Shown: piece by piece, positions 44,147-52,321 of the stretch | How positions within the stretch are numbered: position 1 is the stretch's first letter | Layout of the letters: every line of letters begins with the position of its first letter | DNA from: CANLBN01 sp050633825 | GTDB lineage: Bacteria > Pseudomonadota > Gammaproteobacteria > Pseudomonadales > Cellvibrionaceae | Direction of reading: 5' to 3' | NCBI GenBank assembly: GCA_050633825.1 | Contig: JBOEHG010000008.1 | Coordinates: 1 to 64,000, forward strand | DNA: 64,000 nt | Notes under the pieces: model-generated | The model's input: only the letters and a program-made list of their open reading frames with translations | What the model was told of the DNA's origin: nothing | Databases searched by the model: none | Translations under genes and position numbers: made by a program

Positions 44147-45166
44147 TTATATGGACTTTGTTGGCAAAAAGTTCAAGATAAATTCAACATTTTTTTGTAA
44201 TGTGCCCCCGTTCATACTCTCATCGACCGGAAGCTGATGTAAATTTGACCAACCTCGCAACCATGTTAATTGACGCTTAGCTAATTGGCGTGTCGCAACA
44301 ATACCCTTGTGTACCATGGTTTCATAAGAATAGTCCTGATTTACATCCTCCAACGCATCCAAATAATGCCATACCTGCCGGTAACCCACCGAACGCATTG
44401 AAGGTAGATCTAAATGCAAATCACCACGATTACGTAATTGTTTCACTTCCTCTACAAAGCCCTGCTCAAGCATTTGTAAGAAACGCTTTTCAATTCGCGT
44501 ATGCAATACAGAACGCTCACTGGGTAATAGTGCCAGCTGAATCACTTCGAATCGATTAGCCAAAAGTCGAGTATCGTCTATCTGACTGGCCTGCTGCTCT
44601 TCACGAAAAGATGTCATCGTTCTACCACTGAGCCGATAAACCTCTAATGCACGGGAAATACGCTGTGAATGATTGGGATGAAGCTGACGAGCATAGTCAG
44701 GATCAACGGCCATTAACTGCTCATGCAAAACAGGCCAACCGAGCCTTTCGGCCTCTTCAGCAATCGCTGCTCGCACTGATGCATCTGTTGCGGGCATCTC
44801 TGCCAGGCCGTCCAGTAAGGTTTTAAAATACATCATCGTGCCACCCACCAAGAGTGGAATACGGCCGTTAGCAATACTGCGCTGAATTTCTGTTTCAGCA
44901 TCGTCACAAAAATCAGCCACAGAGTAAGGCTCAACAGGGTCGCAAATATCAATCAAACGATGAGGCGCTTTCGCTAGCTCCTCAGACGATGGTTTTGCAC
45001 TGCCAATATCCATTCCTTTATACACCATAGCCGAATCAACACTAATAACATCTACGGGCAGATACTGAGTTAAAGCAATCGCTAAATCCGTCTTACCAGA
45101 AGCAGTGGGGCCCATTAAAAATAGAATAGGAGGTTTTGTTGATGATTGATGACTAGTGGAATTAAT
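44147..45166 (-). CDS. miaA: tRNA dimethylallyltransferase MiaA (no canonical start codon)
   Basis: MiaA adds a dimethylallyl group to A37 of tRNAs. The P-loop GPTASGKTDLA, DSAMVYKGMDIG, APHRLIDI and QRISRALEVYRL are all present. The first ATG (45115) would start the protein at MGPTASGK and remove the strand before the P-loop. In frame upstream the sequence continues with TKPPILFL, the conserved strand, back to ATT at 45166 and a stop at 45173-45175. No ATG, GTG or TTG exists in that stretch. Coordinates given use the ATT; the 45115 start (322 residues) is the conservative alternative. Upstream lies the nap segment instead of mutL. Confidence 0.88.
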   Translation of the reverse strand: MNSTSHQSSTKPPILFLMGPTASGKTDLAIALTQYLPVDVISVDSAMVYKGMDIGSAKPSSEELAKAPHRLIDICDPVEPYSVADFCDDAETEIQRSIANGRIPLLVGGTMMYFKTLLDGLAEMPATDASVRAAIAEEAERLGWPVLHEQLMAVDPDYARQLHPNHSQRISRALEVYRLSGRTMTSFREEQQASQIDDTRLLANRFEVIQLALLPSERSVLHTRIEKRFLQMLEQGFVEEVKQLRNRGDLHLDLPSMRSVGYRQVWHYLDALEDVNQDYSYETMVHKGIVATRQLAKRQLTWLRGWSNLHQLPVDESMNGGTLQKNVEFILNFLPTKSI

Positions 45167-45272
45167 AGTGGCTCACTCAATAAAAAATAATAAATGCCTA
45201 TGTATAGAAAAATATACGCATTTACTCTTCATTATTCAATTTTATCTTTATTAATATTTTAGAGCAGGAATG

Positions 45273-45286
45273 TTGATTCAAATCAA
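45273..45286. promoter_or_regulatory. FNR-type box upstream of napE
   Basis: TTGATTCAAATCAA is a perfect match to the TTGAT-N4-ATCAA consensus of FNR/Anr regulators, centred about 70 nt before the napE ATG. nap operons are commonly FNR-activated under low oxygen. With a class II layout, transcription would start near 45321. Sequence match is direct; regulation is inferred. Confidence 0.8.
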
Positions 45287-45349
45287 AATGCTTTCCCATA
45301 GGACATGTTCCAATAAGCTACAGAAAAATAACAAGGTTCGGAACATACA

Positions 45350-45508
45350 ATGGAAAAGCCATCAACCGAAACATCAAAACCCGATGAAACCCGCGCCTTT
45401 TTAATCATCGCTGTATTACTCTTTCCTCTATTATCGGTGATTTTAGTCGGCGGAATGGGTTTTATTATTTGGATAAGCCAAATAATTTTTGGGCCGCCAG
45501 CAGGGTAA
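45350..45508 (+). CDS. napE: NapE, small membrane protein of periplasmic nitrate reductase operon
   Basis: A 52-residue protein: a hydrophilic start (MEKPSTETSKPDETRAF), one TM segment (LIIAVLLFPLLSVILVGGMG), then FIIWISQIIFGPP. This is the NapE pattern and length. It is the first gene of napEDABC, 7 nt before napD. Its function in nitrate reduction is unknown. The antisense frame here is open but has no support. Confidence 0.88.
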   Translation: MEKPSTETSKPDETRAFLIIAVLLFPLLSVILVGGMGFIIWISQIIFGPPAG

Positions 45509-45515
45509 TTCACCA

Positions 45516-45785
45516 ATGAATGAAAAACACATTTCCAGCATTATTATCCATACACAACCCGAACATACCGATCGTGTTGTGCGTTTAATAGCAAGCTTTC
45601 CTCATATTGATATCTACCCGACTGAGTCACAACAAGGAAAAGTGGTCGCCGTTATGGAAACGGAGACAAGCCGAGCAATTAATAACACCATTCAAGTCAT
45701 CAACCACACACCAAATGTGCTTTCTGTTTCCATGATTTATCACCAAGTCGAATCCACTCAATCACTCAATGAGGCCTTGGCATGA
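45516..45785 (+). CDS. napD: NapD, chaperone for NapA
   Basis: An 89-residue ferredoxin-like-fold protein: MNEKHISSIIIHTQPEHTDR, then GKVVAVMETE near residue 47 and HTPNVLSVSMIYHQVE. NapD binds the Tat signal of NapA and prevents early export. Start at ATG 45516. Its stop overlaps the napA start (ATGA), so translation is coupled. Confidence 0.92.
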   Translation: MNEKHISSIIIHTQPEHTDRVVRLIASFPHIDIYPTESQQGKVVAVMETETSRAINNTIQVINHTPNVLSVSMIYHQVESTQSLNEALA

Positions 45786-48274
45786 TTACACGTCGAGAGT
45801 TTATTAAACAACAGGCCGCTATGACTGCCGCCACCGTTGCTGGCGTGCCTTTAAGCGCATCGGCAACTAACCTTATTGCCACAAGCGAAGAGGCTCGACT
45901 CACATGGTCAAAAGCACCCTGCCGGTTTTGTGGCACGGGCTGTAGCGTTAATGTCGCCACCAAAGAAGGCAAAGTAGTGGCTACCCATGGCGATATTAAA
46001 TCGCCAGTTAACCGTGGATTAAATTGTGTAAAAGGTTATTTCCTTTCAAAAATCATGTATGGAGAGGACAGACTAACAACCCCTCTACTGCGCATGAAAA
46101 AAGGGAAATATCACAAGCAAGGAGAATTCACACCCGTTTCATGGGATACCGCTTTTGACATCATGGCAGAAAAGTTTAAAAAAGCATTAAAGGAAAAAGG
46201 CCCGGACGGTATTGGCATGTTTGGTTCTGGCCAATGGACTGTATGGGAAGGCTATGCTGCTTCCAAATTAATGAAGGCAGGCTTTCGCTCCAATAATTTG
46301 GAGCCCAATGCCAGACATTGTATGGCCTCTGCTGTAGGTGGTTTTATGCGCACCTTTGGCATTGATGAGCCCATGGGTTGCTACGATGATTTTGAGCATT
46401 CCGATTGTTTTGTTTTATGGGGTTCCAACATGGCAGAAATGCACCCCATTCTATGGACACGTATTACCGACAGGCGGCTCAGTTCTCCAAAAACCAAAGT
46501 GGTCGTGATGTCGACTTATGAACATCGTTCATTTGATCTCGCTGATATCCCTATGATCTTTAGTCCGCAATCAGACTTGGCTATTGCAAATTTTATTGCC
46601 AACTACATTATCCAAAATAAAAAAGTTAATTGGGATTTTGTGAATAAACACACCAACTTCCGCAAAGGTAATGATGACATTGGCTACGGCCTTCGCCCAG
46701 AAGACCCGAGACAAATTTCAGCCAAGAACGCAGACAAAACTGGCGGATCATCGCCGATAAAATTTGAAGACTATGCCAAATTTGTTAGCGAGTATACGGT
46801 AGAAAAAGCCAGTGAAATCAGCGGCGTTTCTACAGAAAAATTAATACAACTCGCCAAGCTTTATGCAGACCCAAAGGTAAAAGTCATGTCATTATGGACT
46901 ATGGGTGTTAATCAACACACCCGTGGTGTCTGGATGAACAACCTTATTTACAACATTCATTTACTCACAGGCAAAATCTCTCAACCCGGCAATAGTCCTT
47001 TTTCACTAACGGGGCAACCTTCTGCCTGCGGTACTGCTCGAGAAGTCGGCACCTTTGCCCATCGGCTCCCCGCAGACCTCGTAGTGAAAAACCCAAAACA
47101 CCGAGCGATCGCAGAAAAAATCTGGAAGCTGCCCGAGGGAACCATTAATGAAAAGGTAGGCGCACATGCAGTCTTGCATAATCGAAAATTAAAAGATGGT
47201 GAGATCAATGCCTACTGGGTTCAATGCAACAATAATATGCAAGCAGCAGCCAACCTTAACGAAGAGGGTTACCCGGGATACCGCAACCCCGATAATTTTA
47301 TTGTTGTCTCTGATGCTTACCCCACCGTTACCGCACAAACTGCCGACTTGATTCTACCGACCGCCATGTGGGTCGAAAAAGAAGGGGCTTACGGCAATGC
47401 TGAACGGCGCACACAATTTTGGCATCAGTTAGTTGATGCGCCCGGAGAAGCAAAGTCTGACATGTGGCAACTGATCGAATTTTCAAAACGCTTTCAAGTA
47501 AACGAGGTCTGGCCACAAGCACTCATTGACAAACAACCCGAATACGCAAACAAAACGCTGTTCGATGTACTCTTTAAAAATGGCAACGTCGACAAGTTCC
47601 CCCTTTCCCAAACCCATAAGGAATACAACAACCATGAAGCAAAAGATTTTGGTTTTTATATTCAAAAAGGTTTGTTTGAAGAATACGCAGAATTTGGTCG
47701 TGGTCACGGCCATGATCTTGCTGACTTTGATATTTATCACAACACTCGCGGTTTACGTTGGCCCGTTGTTAATGGTGAAGAAACCCTATGGCGCTTTCGT
47801 GAGGGCAGCGACCCTTATGTTGAAAAAGGTAAAGGCTTTCAGTTTTATGGCAAGCCCGACGGTAGAGCGGTCATCTTTGCTTTACCTTATGAACCTGCTG
47901 CCGAAAGCCCAGATGAAGACTACCCTTTCTGGTTATGTACGGGACGTGTATTGGAGCACTGGCACTCTGGCTCCATGACTCAACGGGTACCCGAACTGTA
48001 TCGTGCCTTCCCAGACGCCGTTTGTTTTATCAATCCCGATGATGCGCGAAAAATGAATATTCGCAGAGGCGATAAAGTCAAAGTCAGCTCAAGACGTGGC
48101 TCTATTATCACTCGTATCGAAACCAGAGGCCGCAACAAACCACCTCAGGGTTTAGTGTTTGTCCCGTGGTTTGACTCACGACAACTGATTAACAAAGTCA
48201 CTCTCGATGCAACCGATCCTATTTCTAAACAAACTGATTTTAAAAAATGTTCTGTCAAAATCACAGCGGTGTAA
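45782..48274 (+). CDS. napA: Periplasmic nitrate reductase catalytic subunit NapA
   Basis: An 830-residue molybdoenzyme of the NapA family. A twin-arginine signal is present (TRREFIKQQ near residue 3). The 4Fe-4S site follows: CRFCGTGC and, about 28 residues later, NCVKGY. The Mo-ligand Cys lies in NARHCMASA (near 178), typical of NapA rather than formate dehydrogenase, which has selenocysteine or a different context. The C-terminal dinucleotide-binding part begins near 720 (LCTGRVLEHWHSGSMTQR). It reduces nitrate to nitrite in the periplasm with electrons from NapB. napF, napG and napH are absent from the cluster. Confidence 0.97.
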   Translation: MITRREFIKQQAAMTAATVAGVPLSASATNLIATSEEARLTWSKAPCRFCGTGCSVNVATKEGKVVATHGDIKSPVNRGLNCVKGYFLSKIMYGEDRLTTPLLRMKKGKYHKQGEFTPVSWDTAFDIMAEKFKKALKEKGPDGIGMFGSGQWTVWEGYAASKLMKAGFRSNNLEPNARHCMASAVGGFMRTFGIDEPMGCYDDFEHSDCFVLWGSNMAEMHPILWTRITDRRLSSPKTKVVVMSTYEHRSFDLADIPMIFSPQSDLAIANFIANYIIQNKKVNWDFVNKHTNFRKGNDDIGYGLRPEDPRQISAKNADKTGGSSPIKFEDYAKFVSEYTVEKASEISGVSTEKLIQLAKLYADPKVKVMSLWTMGVNQHTRGVWMNNLIYNIHLLTGKISQPGNSPFSLTGQPSACGTAREVGTFAHRLPADLVVKNPKHRAIAEKIWKLPEGTINEKVGAHAVLHNRKLKDGEINAYWVQCNNNMQAAANLNEEGYPGYRNPDNFIVVSDAYPTVTAQTADLILPTAMWVEKEGAYGNAERRTQFWHQLVDAPGEAKSDMWQLIEFSKRFQVNEVWPQALIDKQPEYANKTLFDVLFKNGNVDKFPLSQTHKEYNNHEAKDFGFYIQKGLFEEYAEFGRGHGHDLADFDIYHNTRGLRWPVVNGEETLWRFREGSDPYVEKGKGFQFYGKPDGRAVIFALPYEPAAESPDEDYPFWLCTGRVLEHWHSGSMTQRVPELYRAFPDAVCFINPDDARKMNIRRGDKVKVSSRRGSIITRIETRGRNKPPQGLVFVPWFDSRQLINKVTLDATDPISKQTDFKKCSVKITAV

Positions 48275-48312
48275 TAGCAGAATAATAATCAAAAAAGATA
48301 AGAGGCGATAAA

Positions 48313-48792
48313 ATGAAGCAAATAAAAAAGGTAAGCTACAGCCTCTTTCTATTATTTTTTATCGCTAGCTATAGCGAAGCACAAAACACCATTAAAAACG
48401 ATGATCTTGCAAGCTTAAGACAAGGAACTGCAATAGAAAAATTACTCGAAGAACCTGCAACATTACAAAACCCATCCAATAAAGATATTCGAAAAAAACG
48501 GGCTTACCCCATGCAACCGCCATCAATACCTCATCATATTGATGGCTACCAAATTAACTTAAATGCAAATAAATGCTTATCCTGTCATGCACGCAATCAA
48601 ACAGAAGAATCACAGGCGCCCATGGTTAGCGTGACTCACTTTATGGACAGAGACGGTAATTTTTTAGCCGACGTCTCACCACGACGATACTTTTGTACAC
48701 AATGTCATACAACTCAAATAGAACGAAAACCTTTAATAGAGAACACTTTTAAAGATATCACAGAACTACTTACCTCTCCGAAACTCAAATAG
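48313..48792 (+). CDS. napB: NapB, diheme cytochrome c subunit
   Basis: A 159-residue periplasmic protein with a signal peptide (VSYSLFLLFFIASYSEA) and two CxxCH heme sites: CLSCHARNQTEE near residue 87 and CTQCHTTQIERK near 131. The PSIPHHIDGYQI segment before the first heme is typical of NapB. It passes electrons from NapC to NapA. The gene lies 38 nt after napA and 18 nt before napC. Confidence 0.95.
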   Translation: MKQIKKVSYSLFLLFFIASYSEAQNTIKNDDLASLRQGTAIEKLLEEPATLQNPSNKDIRKKRAYPMQPPSIPHHIDGYQINLNANKCLSCHARNQTEESQAPMVSVTHFMDRDGNFLADVSPRRYFCTQCHTTQIERKPLIENTFKDITELLTSPKLK

Positions 48793-48810
48793 AATATTCA
48801 GGAAAATTCT

Positions 48811-49401
48811 ATGTGGACATACGTAAAAAAATATTGGCAAATACTTAGGAAGCCTTCGGTGCACTATAGCCTTGGCTTTCTAACATTAGGAGGGTTTATT
48901 GCTGGCATTATCTTTTGGGGAGGGTTCAATACTGCACTGGAACTAACCAATACCGAGGATTTTTGCATTGGTTGTCACGAAATGAAAAGCAACGTCTATA
49001 AAGAACTGCAAACAACCATTCATTTTTCTAATCGTTCCGGTGTTCGCGCCACCTGCCCTGACTGCCACGTCCCCCATGAGTGGACCAATAAAATTGCACG
49101 CAAAACACAGGCTTCAAAAGAAGTTTGGGGTAAAATTTTTGGCACAATCAATACACGCGAAAAATTTGAAAACAAAAGACTGGAATTAGCACAACACGAA
49201 TGGGCAAGACTCAAAGCGAACGATTCGCTAGAATGTCGCAACTGCCATAATTTCGACTATATGGATTTTACACGTCAAAGTGCTCGCGCATCTATTCAAC
49301 ACAGCACCGCATTAGCAGCAGGAGAAAAAACCTGCATCGATTGCCATAAAGGTATCGCCCATCAGTTGCCGGACATGAAAGGAATTGACGGCTGGAATTA
49401 A
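48811..49401 (+). CDS. napC: NapC, tetraheme quinol dehydrogenase
   Basis: A 196-residue NapC/NirT-family cytochrome. One N-terminal membrane anchor (SLGFLTLGGFIAGIIFWGGF) is followed by four CxxCH sites: CIGCHEMK, CPDCHVPHEW, CRNCHNFD and CIDCHKGIAHQLP. It takes electrons from quinol in the inner membrane and gives them to NapB. Last gene of napEDABC. The following 217 nt before the BCCT gene hold nothing recognisable. Confidence 0.95.
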   Translation: MWTYVKKYWQILRKPSVHYSLGFLTLGGFIAGIIFWGGFNTALELTNTEDFCIGCHEMKSNVYKELQTTIHFSNRSGVRATCPDCHVPHEWTNKIARKTQASKEVWGKIFGTINTREKFENKRLELAQHEWARLKANDSLECRNCHNFDYMDFTRQSARASIQHSTALAAGEKTCIDCHKGIAHQLPDMKGIDGWN

Positions 49402-49618
49402 TAGCCACATCTTTATTGAATATAGCTACATCACAATAATCGTAATAATAGTGTATGATGAGACATGACTACAAAGTCTTCGTCTTTTATCTATCCACTT
49501 TCCTCCTCCTATTACGGTGTAACATACCCCTGCATTGCCACATCACTTATCTTAATTTCAAAACCCATCTTTACCTTCATATTTACCCTCATCCATAACG
49601 ACAATAAAGAGAATAACC

Positions 49619-51211
49619 ATGACATCCTCTGTAGATTCAACCTATAAAATAGGGCAAAACAATATCACGCCTTTTGGCTTAGATATACATAATCCCGTCT
49701 TTCTAATATCCGGCCTCTCCATATTATTATTTGTCCTTTACACATTAATGTTTCAGCAACAAGCGGCTGAATTCTTTGGTTGGCTTAGGCCTGCAATTAC
49801 CAGTACCTTCGACTGGCTGTTCCTTTCTGCAGGGAATTTGTTTGTTATTTTTGTATTATTATTAATCTTTTTACCTGTTGGTAAAATTCGCTTAGGCGGA
49901 GCAGATGCAACACCTGACTTTTCTTACACAGCATGGCTAGCGATGTTATTTGCAGCAGGTATGGGAATTGGTTTAATGTTTTTTGGGGTTTCTGAACCCT
50001 TATCCCACTTTGGCTCAGCGATGGGCGGCACAGCAGGTGAAGCCGGAGCTAGAACAGACTGGGCGCCACTCGGCGCTGCCGCAGGGGATGCCGATGCAGC
50101 ACGCAACTTAGCAATGGCCGCGACTATTTTTCACTGGGGGCTACACCCTTGGGCTATTTATGCAGTGGTGGGCTTATCCCTAGCCTTCTTTTCATTTAAC
50201 CATAACTTACCACTATCCATACGCTCGGCCTTCTATCCCATCCTTGGCGAGAGAACATGGGGCTGGTGTGGGCATATTATTGATACCTTAGCAGTATTCG
50301 CCACGATCTTTGGCTTAGCGACTTCACTAGGGTTTGGTACCACACAGGCACTCGCTGGATTAAGCTATCTCTATGGTTGGGGCACAGGCAGTACAGCTGC
50401 GGTTGTTTTGATTACAGTTATTACCATTATTGCATTAGTCTCTGTATTACGGGGCTTAGATGGCGGAGTAAAACGGCTGTCTGAATTTAACCTGATAATC
50501 GCCTTACTATTAATGGTTTTTATTATCGTTGTTGGACCTACCAGTGACATCTTAATGACAGCGCTTAACGGCGGCATTAGCTATGTTAAAGAAATTATTC
50601 CTTTATCCATGCCTTTTGGTCGTGAAGATGCTAATTTTTCTCAGGGTTGGACATCATTCTATTGGGCTTGGTGGGTTTCTTGGTCGCCGTTTGTCGGCAT
50701 GTTTATCGCACGTATATCACGTGGCCGTACCGTTCGCGAATTTGTGACTACCGTTATGCTAGTACCAACACTACTTGCTATTATTTGGATGGCAGCCTTT
50801 GGTGGTACCGCAATTAGTCAAGTTATCGCCGATGCCGCAGCACCAGTTGCCTCTGTCGCTCAAGAACTAAAACTCTTCCATATGGCTGAAGCCTTTCCAC
50901 TTTCTGGCTTTATATCACTGATTGGTATTATTCTTGTCCTCGTCTTTTTTATTACCTCATCAGACTCTGGTTCTCTCGTGGTTGATACGATTACATCAGG
51001 CGGCAAAAGCGATGCCCCTAAATCACAACGGATATTTTGGTGTTCATTCGAAGGAATTGTTGCAGCGGTATTATTGTTAGTGGGCGGCGCAGAAGCACTC
51101 GGTGCATTACAAGCAATGACAGTATCAACCGGCCTACCCTTTGCCATTGTCTTATTGGTAATGTGCTACAGCACTTGGATAGGCTTAAGTGCTGAAGCGA
51201 AAAAACTGTAA
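49619..51211 (+). CDS. BCCT-family transporter (betaine/carnitine/choline type)
   Basis: A 530-residue permease with about 12 TM segments. The core signature (AAGMGIGLMFFGVSEPLSHF, near residue 117) is complete, and the Trp-rich WTSFYWAWWVSWSPFVGMFI box (near 345) lines the trimethylammonium site in BCCT proteins. The C-terminus is short, without the long osmosensory tail of BetP. The GMGIGLM motif suggests a sodium-coupled betaine-type carrier. Exact substrate (glycine betaine, choline, DMSP, taurine-like) cannot be told. AAAGAG ribosome site. Confidence 0.92.
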   Translation: MTSSVDSTYKIGQNNITPFGLDIHNPVFLISGLSILLFVLYTLMFQQQAAEFFGWLRPAITSTFDWLFLSAGNLFVIFVLLLIFLPVGKIRLGGADATPDFSYTAWLAMLFAAGMGIGLMFFGVSEPLSHFGSAMGGTAGEAGARTDWAPLGAAAGDADAARNLAMAATIFHWGLHPWAIYAVVGLSLAFFSFNHNLPLSIRSAFYPILGERTWGWCGHIIDTLAVFATIFGLATSLGFGTTQALAGLSYLYGWGTGSTAAVVLITVITIIALVSVLRGLDGGVKRLSEFNLIIALLLMVFIIVVGPTSDILMTALNGGISYVKEIIPLSMPFGREDANFSQGWTSFYWAWWVSWSPFVGMFIARISRGRTVREFVTTVMLVPTLLAIIWMAAFGGTAISQVIADAAAPVASVAQELKLFHMAEAFPLSGFISLIGIILVLVFFITSSDSGSLVVDTITSGGKSDAPKSQRIFWCSFEGIVAAVLLLVGGAEALGALQAMTVSTGLPFAIVLLVMCYSTWIGLSAEAKKL

Positions 51212-51244
51212 TGACTCATATTTAATATCGTTAAACAAATAAAG

Positions 51245-51277
51245 ATAAGTGCCTTTTATTTAATAAAAGGCACTTAT
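51245..51277. terminator. 15-bp perfect stem-loop between convergent genes
   Basis: ATAAGTGCCTTTTAT (51245-51259) and its exact complement (51263-51277) with a TTA loop lie between the BCCT gene and the leftward gene at 51325. The stem is followed by AT-rich sequence but no clean T-run, so it may terminate in both directions. Confidence 0.6.
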
Positions 51278-51324
51278 TGAATTTAAAATTTCAATTAAAT
51301 CCAAGCTTATTGGTTAATATCTCT

Positions 51325-51780
51325 TTAACCAACATACTTAGACAATGCATATGAAAGCAATATCAGCCCCAAGAAAGGCGCCCAAGCCCTTGGATGAAAA
51401 AGAGTATAAGCATAGACTTTAAGCAATTCGCCAATCTGAAGCTCCCAGAATGACAAACTTCCAGATATTGCTGGCCCTTTATAGCTTTCATGCTTACTTT
51501 GGTCTTTAAAAATCTCTTCTAATTCAGCCACACGCTTAACCGCGCGTGTCTCGTCACCGCCATATATCCCCCCAATCAACCAAAAACAAAGAGACAATAT
51601 CAACGATATTGTAAAATATGACTCACTCGGTAATGTAGTCTTAAATGTAAACAAAGCAATTGTAAGACCAGAAAAAATGGTCATCGCCAAGACTTTGATC
51701 TTAAATTGGAATTCATCCTGTCTTGCAATAATAGGTTGTAGTAATTTAATTTCTTCTAAAAGGATTTGTTTTTTATTCAT
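51325..51780 (-). CDS. Hypothetical membrane protein (151 residues)
   Basis: A 151-residue protein with a charged N-terminal helix (NKKQILLEEIKLLQPIIARQ), two adjacent hydrophobic segments at about residues 29-47 and 52-72, a soluble segment (about 75-128) and a last hydrophobic segment (AWAPFLGLILLSYALSKYV). The N-terminal helix plus TM hairpin resembles small SLATT-like or DUF membrane proteins, but no family is assigned. Neighbour of the LprI-like gene in the miaA-mutL gap. Confidence 0.6.
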   Translation of the reverse strand: MNKKQILLEEIKLLQPIIARQDEFQFKIKVLAMTIFSGLTIALFTFKTTLPSESYFTISLILSLCFWLIGGIYGGDETRAVKRVAELEEIFKDQSKHESYKGPAISGSLSFWELQIGELLKVYAYTLFHPRAWAPFLGLILLSYALSKYVG

Positions 51781-51827
51781 ATTTTTATCTCTTTTTTATA
51801 CAAAATCTAAAGCCGTAATTTAGCAAC

Positions 51828-52235
51828 TCATAGTTTAGGCTCTGGCAACAGTGGCTTTGTCGAATCCATATAACTTAGGTAATCTTGCCAGATTACATGA
51901 GTCCTAAGTTTCGTAAGTCTTAGCAGACAACTACCGAACATAGCACCACGAATGGTCCCTCCGGACCATTGTTCGTAAACAGCATTACAATGAGCCTCTC
52001 TATAAGCTAGCCACGACTCTTGCGATTTATTCAAGGTTTCAACAACGTCCGCTTCTGATGAAAATCTTGCCTTAGCTTTGGCTAAATACTTTTCTAAACC
52101 TGAATGTGCCCGGTCAGCCTCTTGCTTTATACATATATTAACTTCAATCGTTGTATAGGCCGTCTCACAATCAATTTTTTCCTCTCCAAACAAAGACAAA
52201 GGAAGTGCAAGGAGTAGAAAGAAGTATTTTTTCAT
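51828..52235 (-). CDS. LprI-like (DUF1311) periplasmic protein
   Basis: A 135-residue exported protein. A signal peptide (MKKYFFLLLALPLSLFG) is followed by the DUF1311/LprI domain with its Cys pattern: IDCETAYTTIEVNICIKQEA near residue 22, SQESWLAYREAHCNAVYEQW near 75, then SCLLRLTKLRTH. DUF1311 members include a lysozyme inhibitor (LprI); most are uncharacterised. I chose the ATG at 52235 because the signal peptide begins there. Confidence 0.75.
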   Translation of the reverse strand: MKKYFFLLLALPLSLFGEEKIDCETAYTTIEVNICIKQEADRAHSGLEKYLAKAKARFSSEADVVETLNKSQESWLAYREAHCNAVYEQWSGGTIRGAMFGSCLLRLTKLRTHVIWQDYLSYMDSTKPLLPEPKL

Positions 52236-52321
52236 ATTTTTATTTACAAGTTCATTTATCGGCATGAATCAAAAATAAAGCCATAGTGTGTTAAAGAGAC
52301 CCTTGGCCTCTGTTGTTTTAT

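Noticed and set aside
45283..45516. 77-residue minus-strand ORF opposite napE
   Set aside because: It is antisense to a well-supported napE and covers its promoter region; no homology pattern.
45782..48274. Formate dehydrogenase alpha subunit
   Set aside because: The family resemblance is real, but napE, napD, napB and napC neighbours and the NARHCMASA Mo-Cys context identify NapA.
49465..49647. 60-residue ORF before the BCCT gene
   Set aside because: No ribosome site and low-complexity composition; it overlaps the BCCT start and looks like chance.
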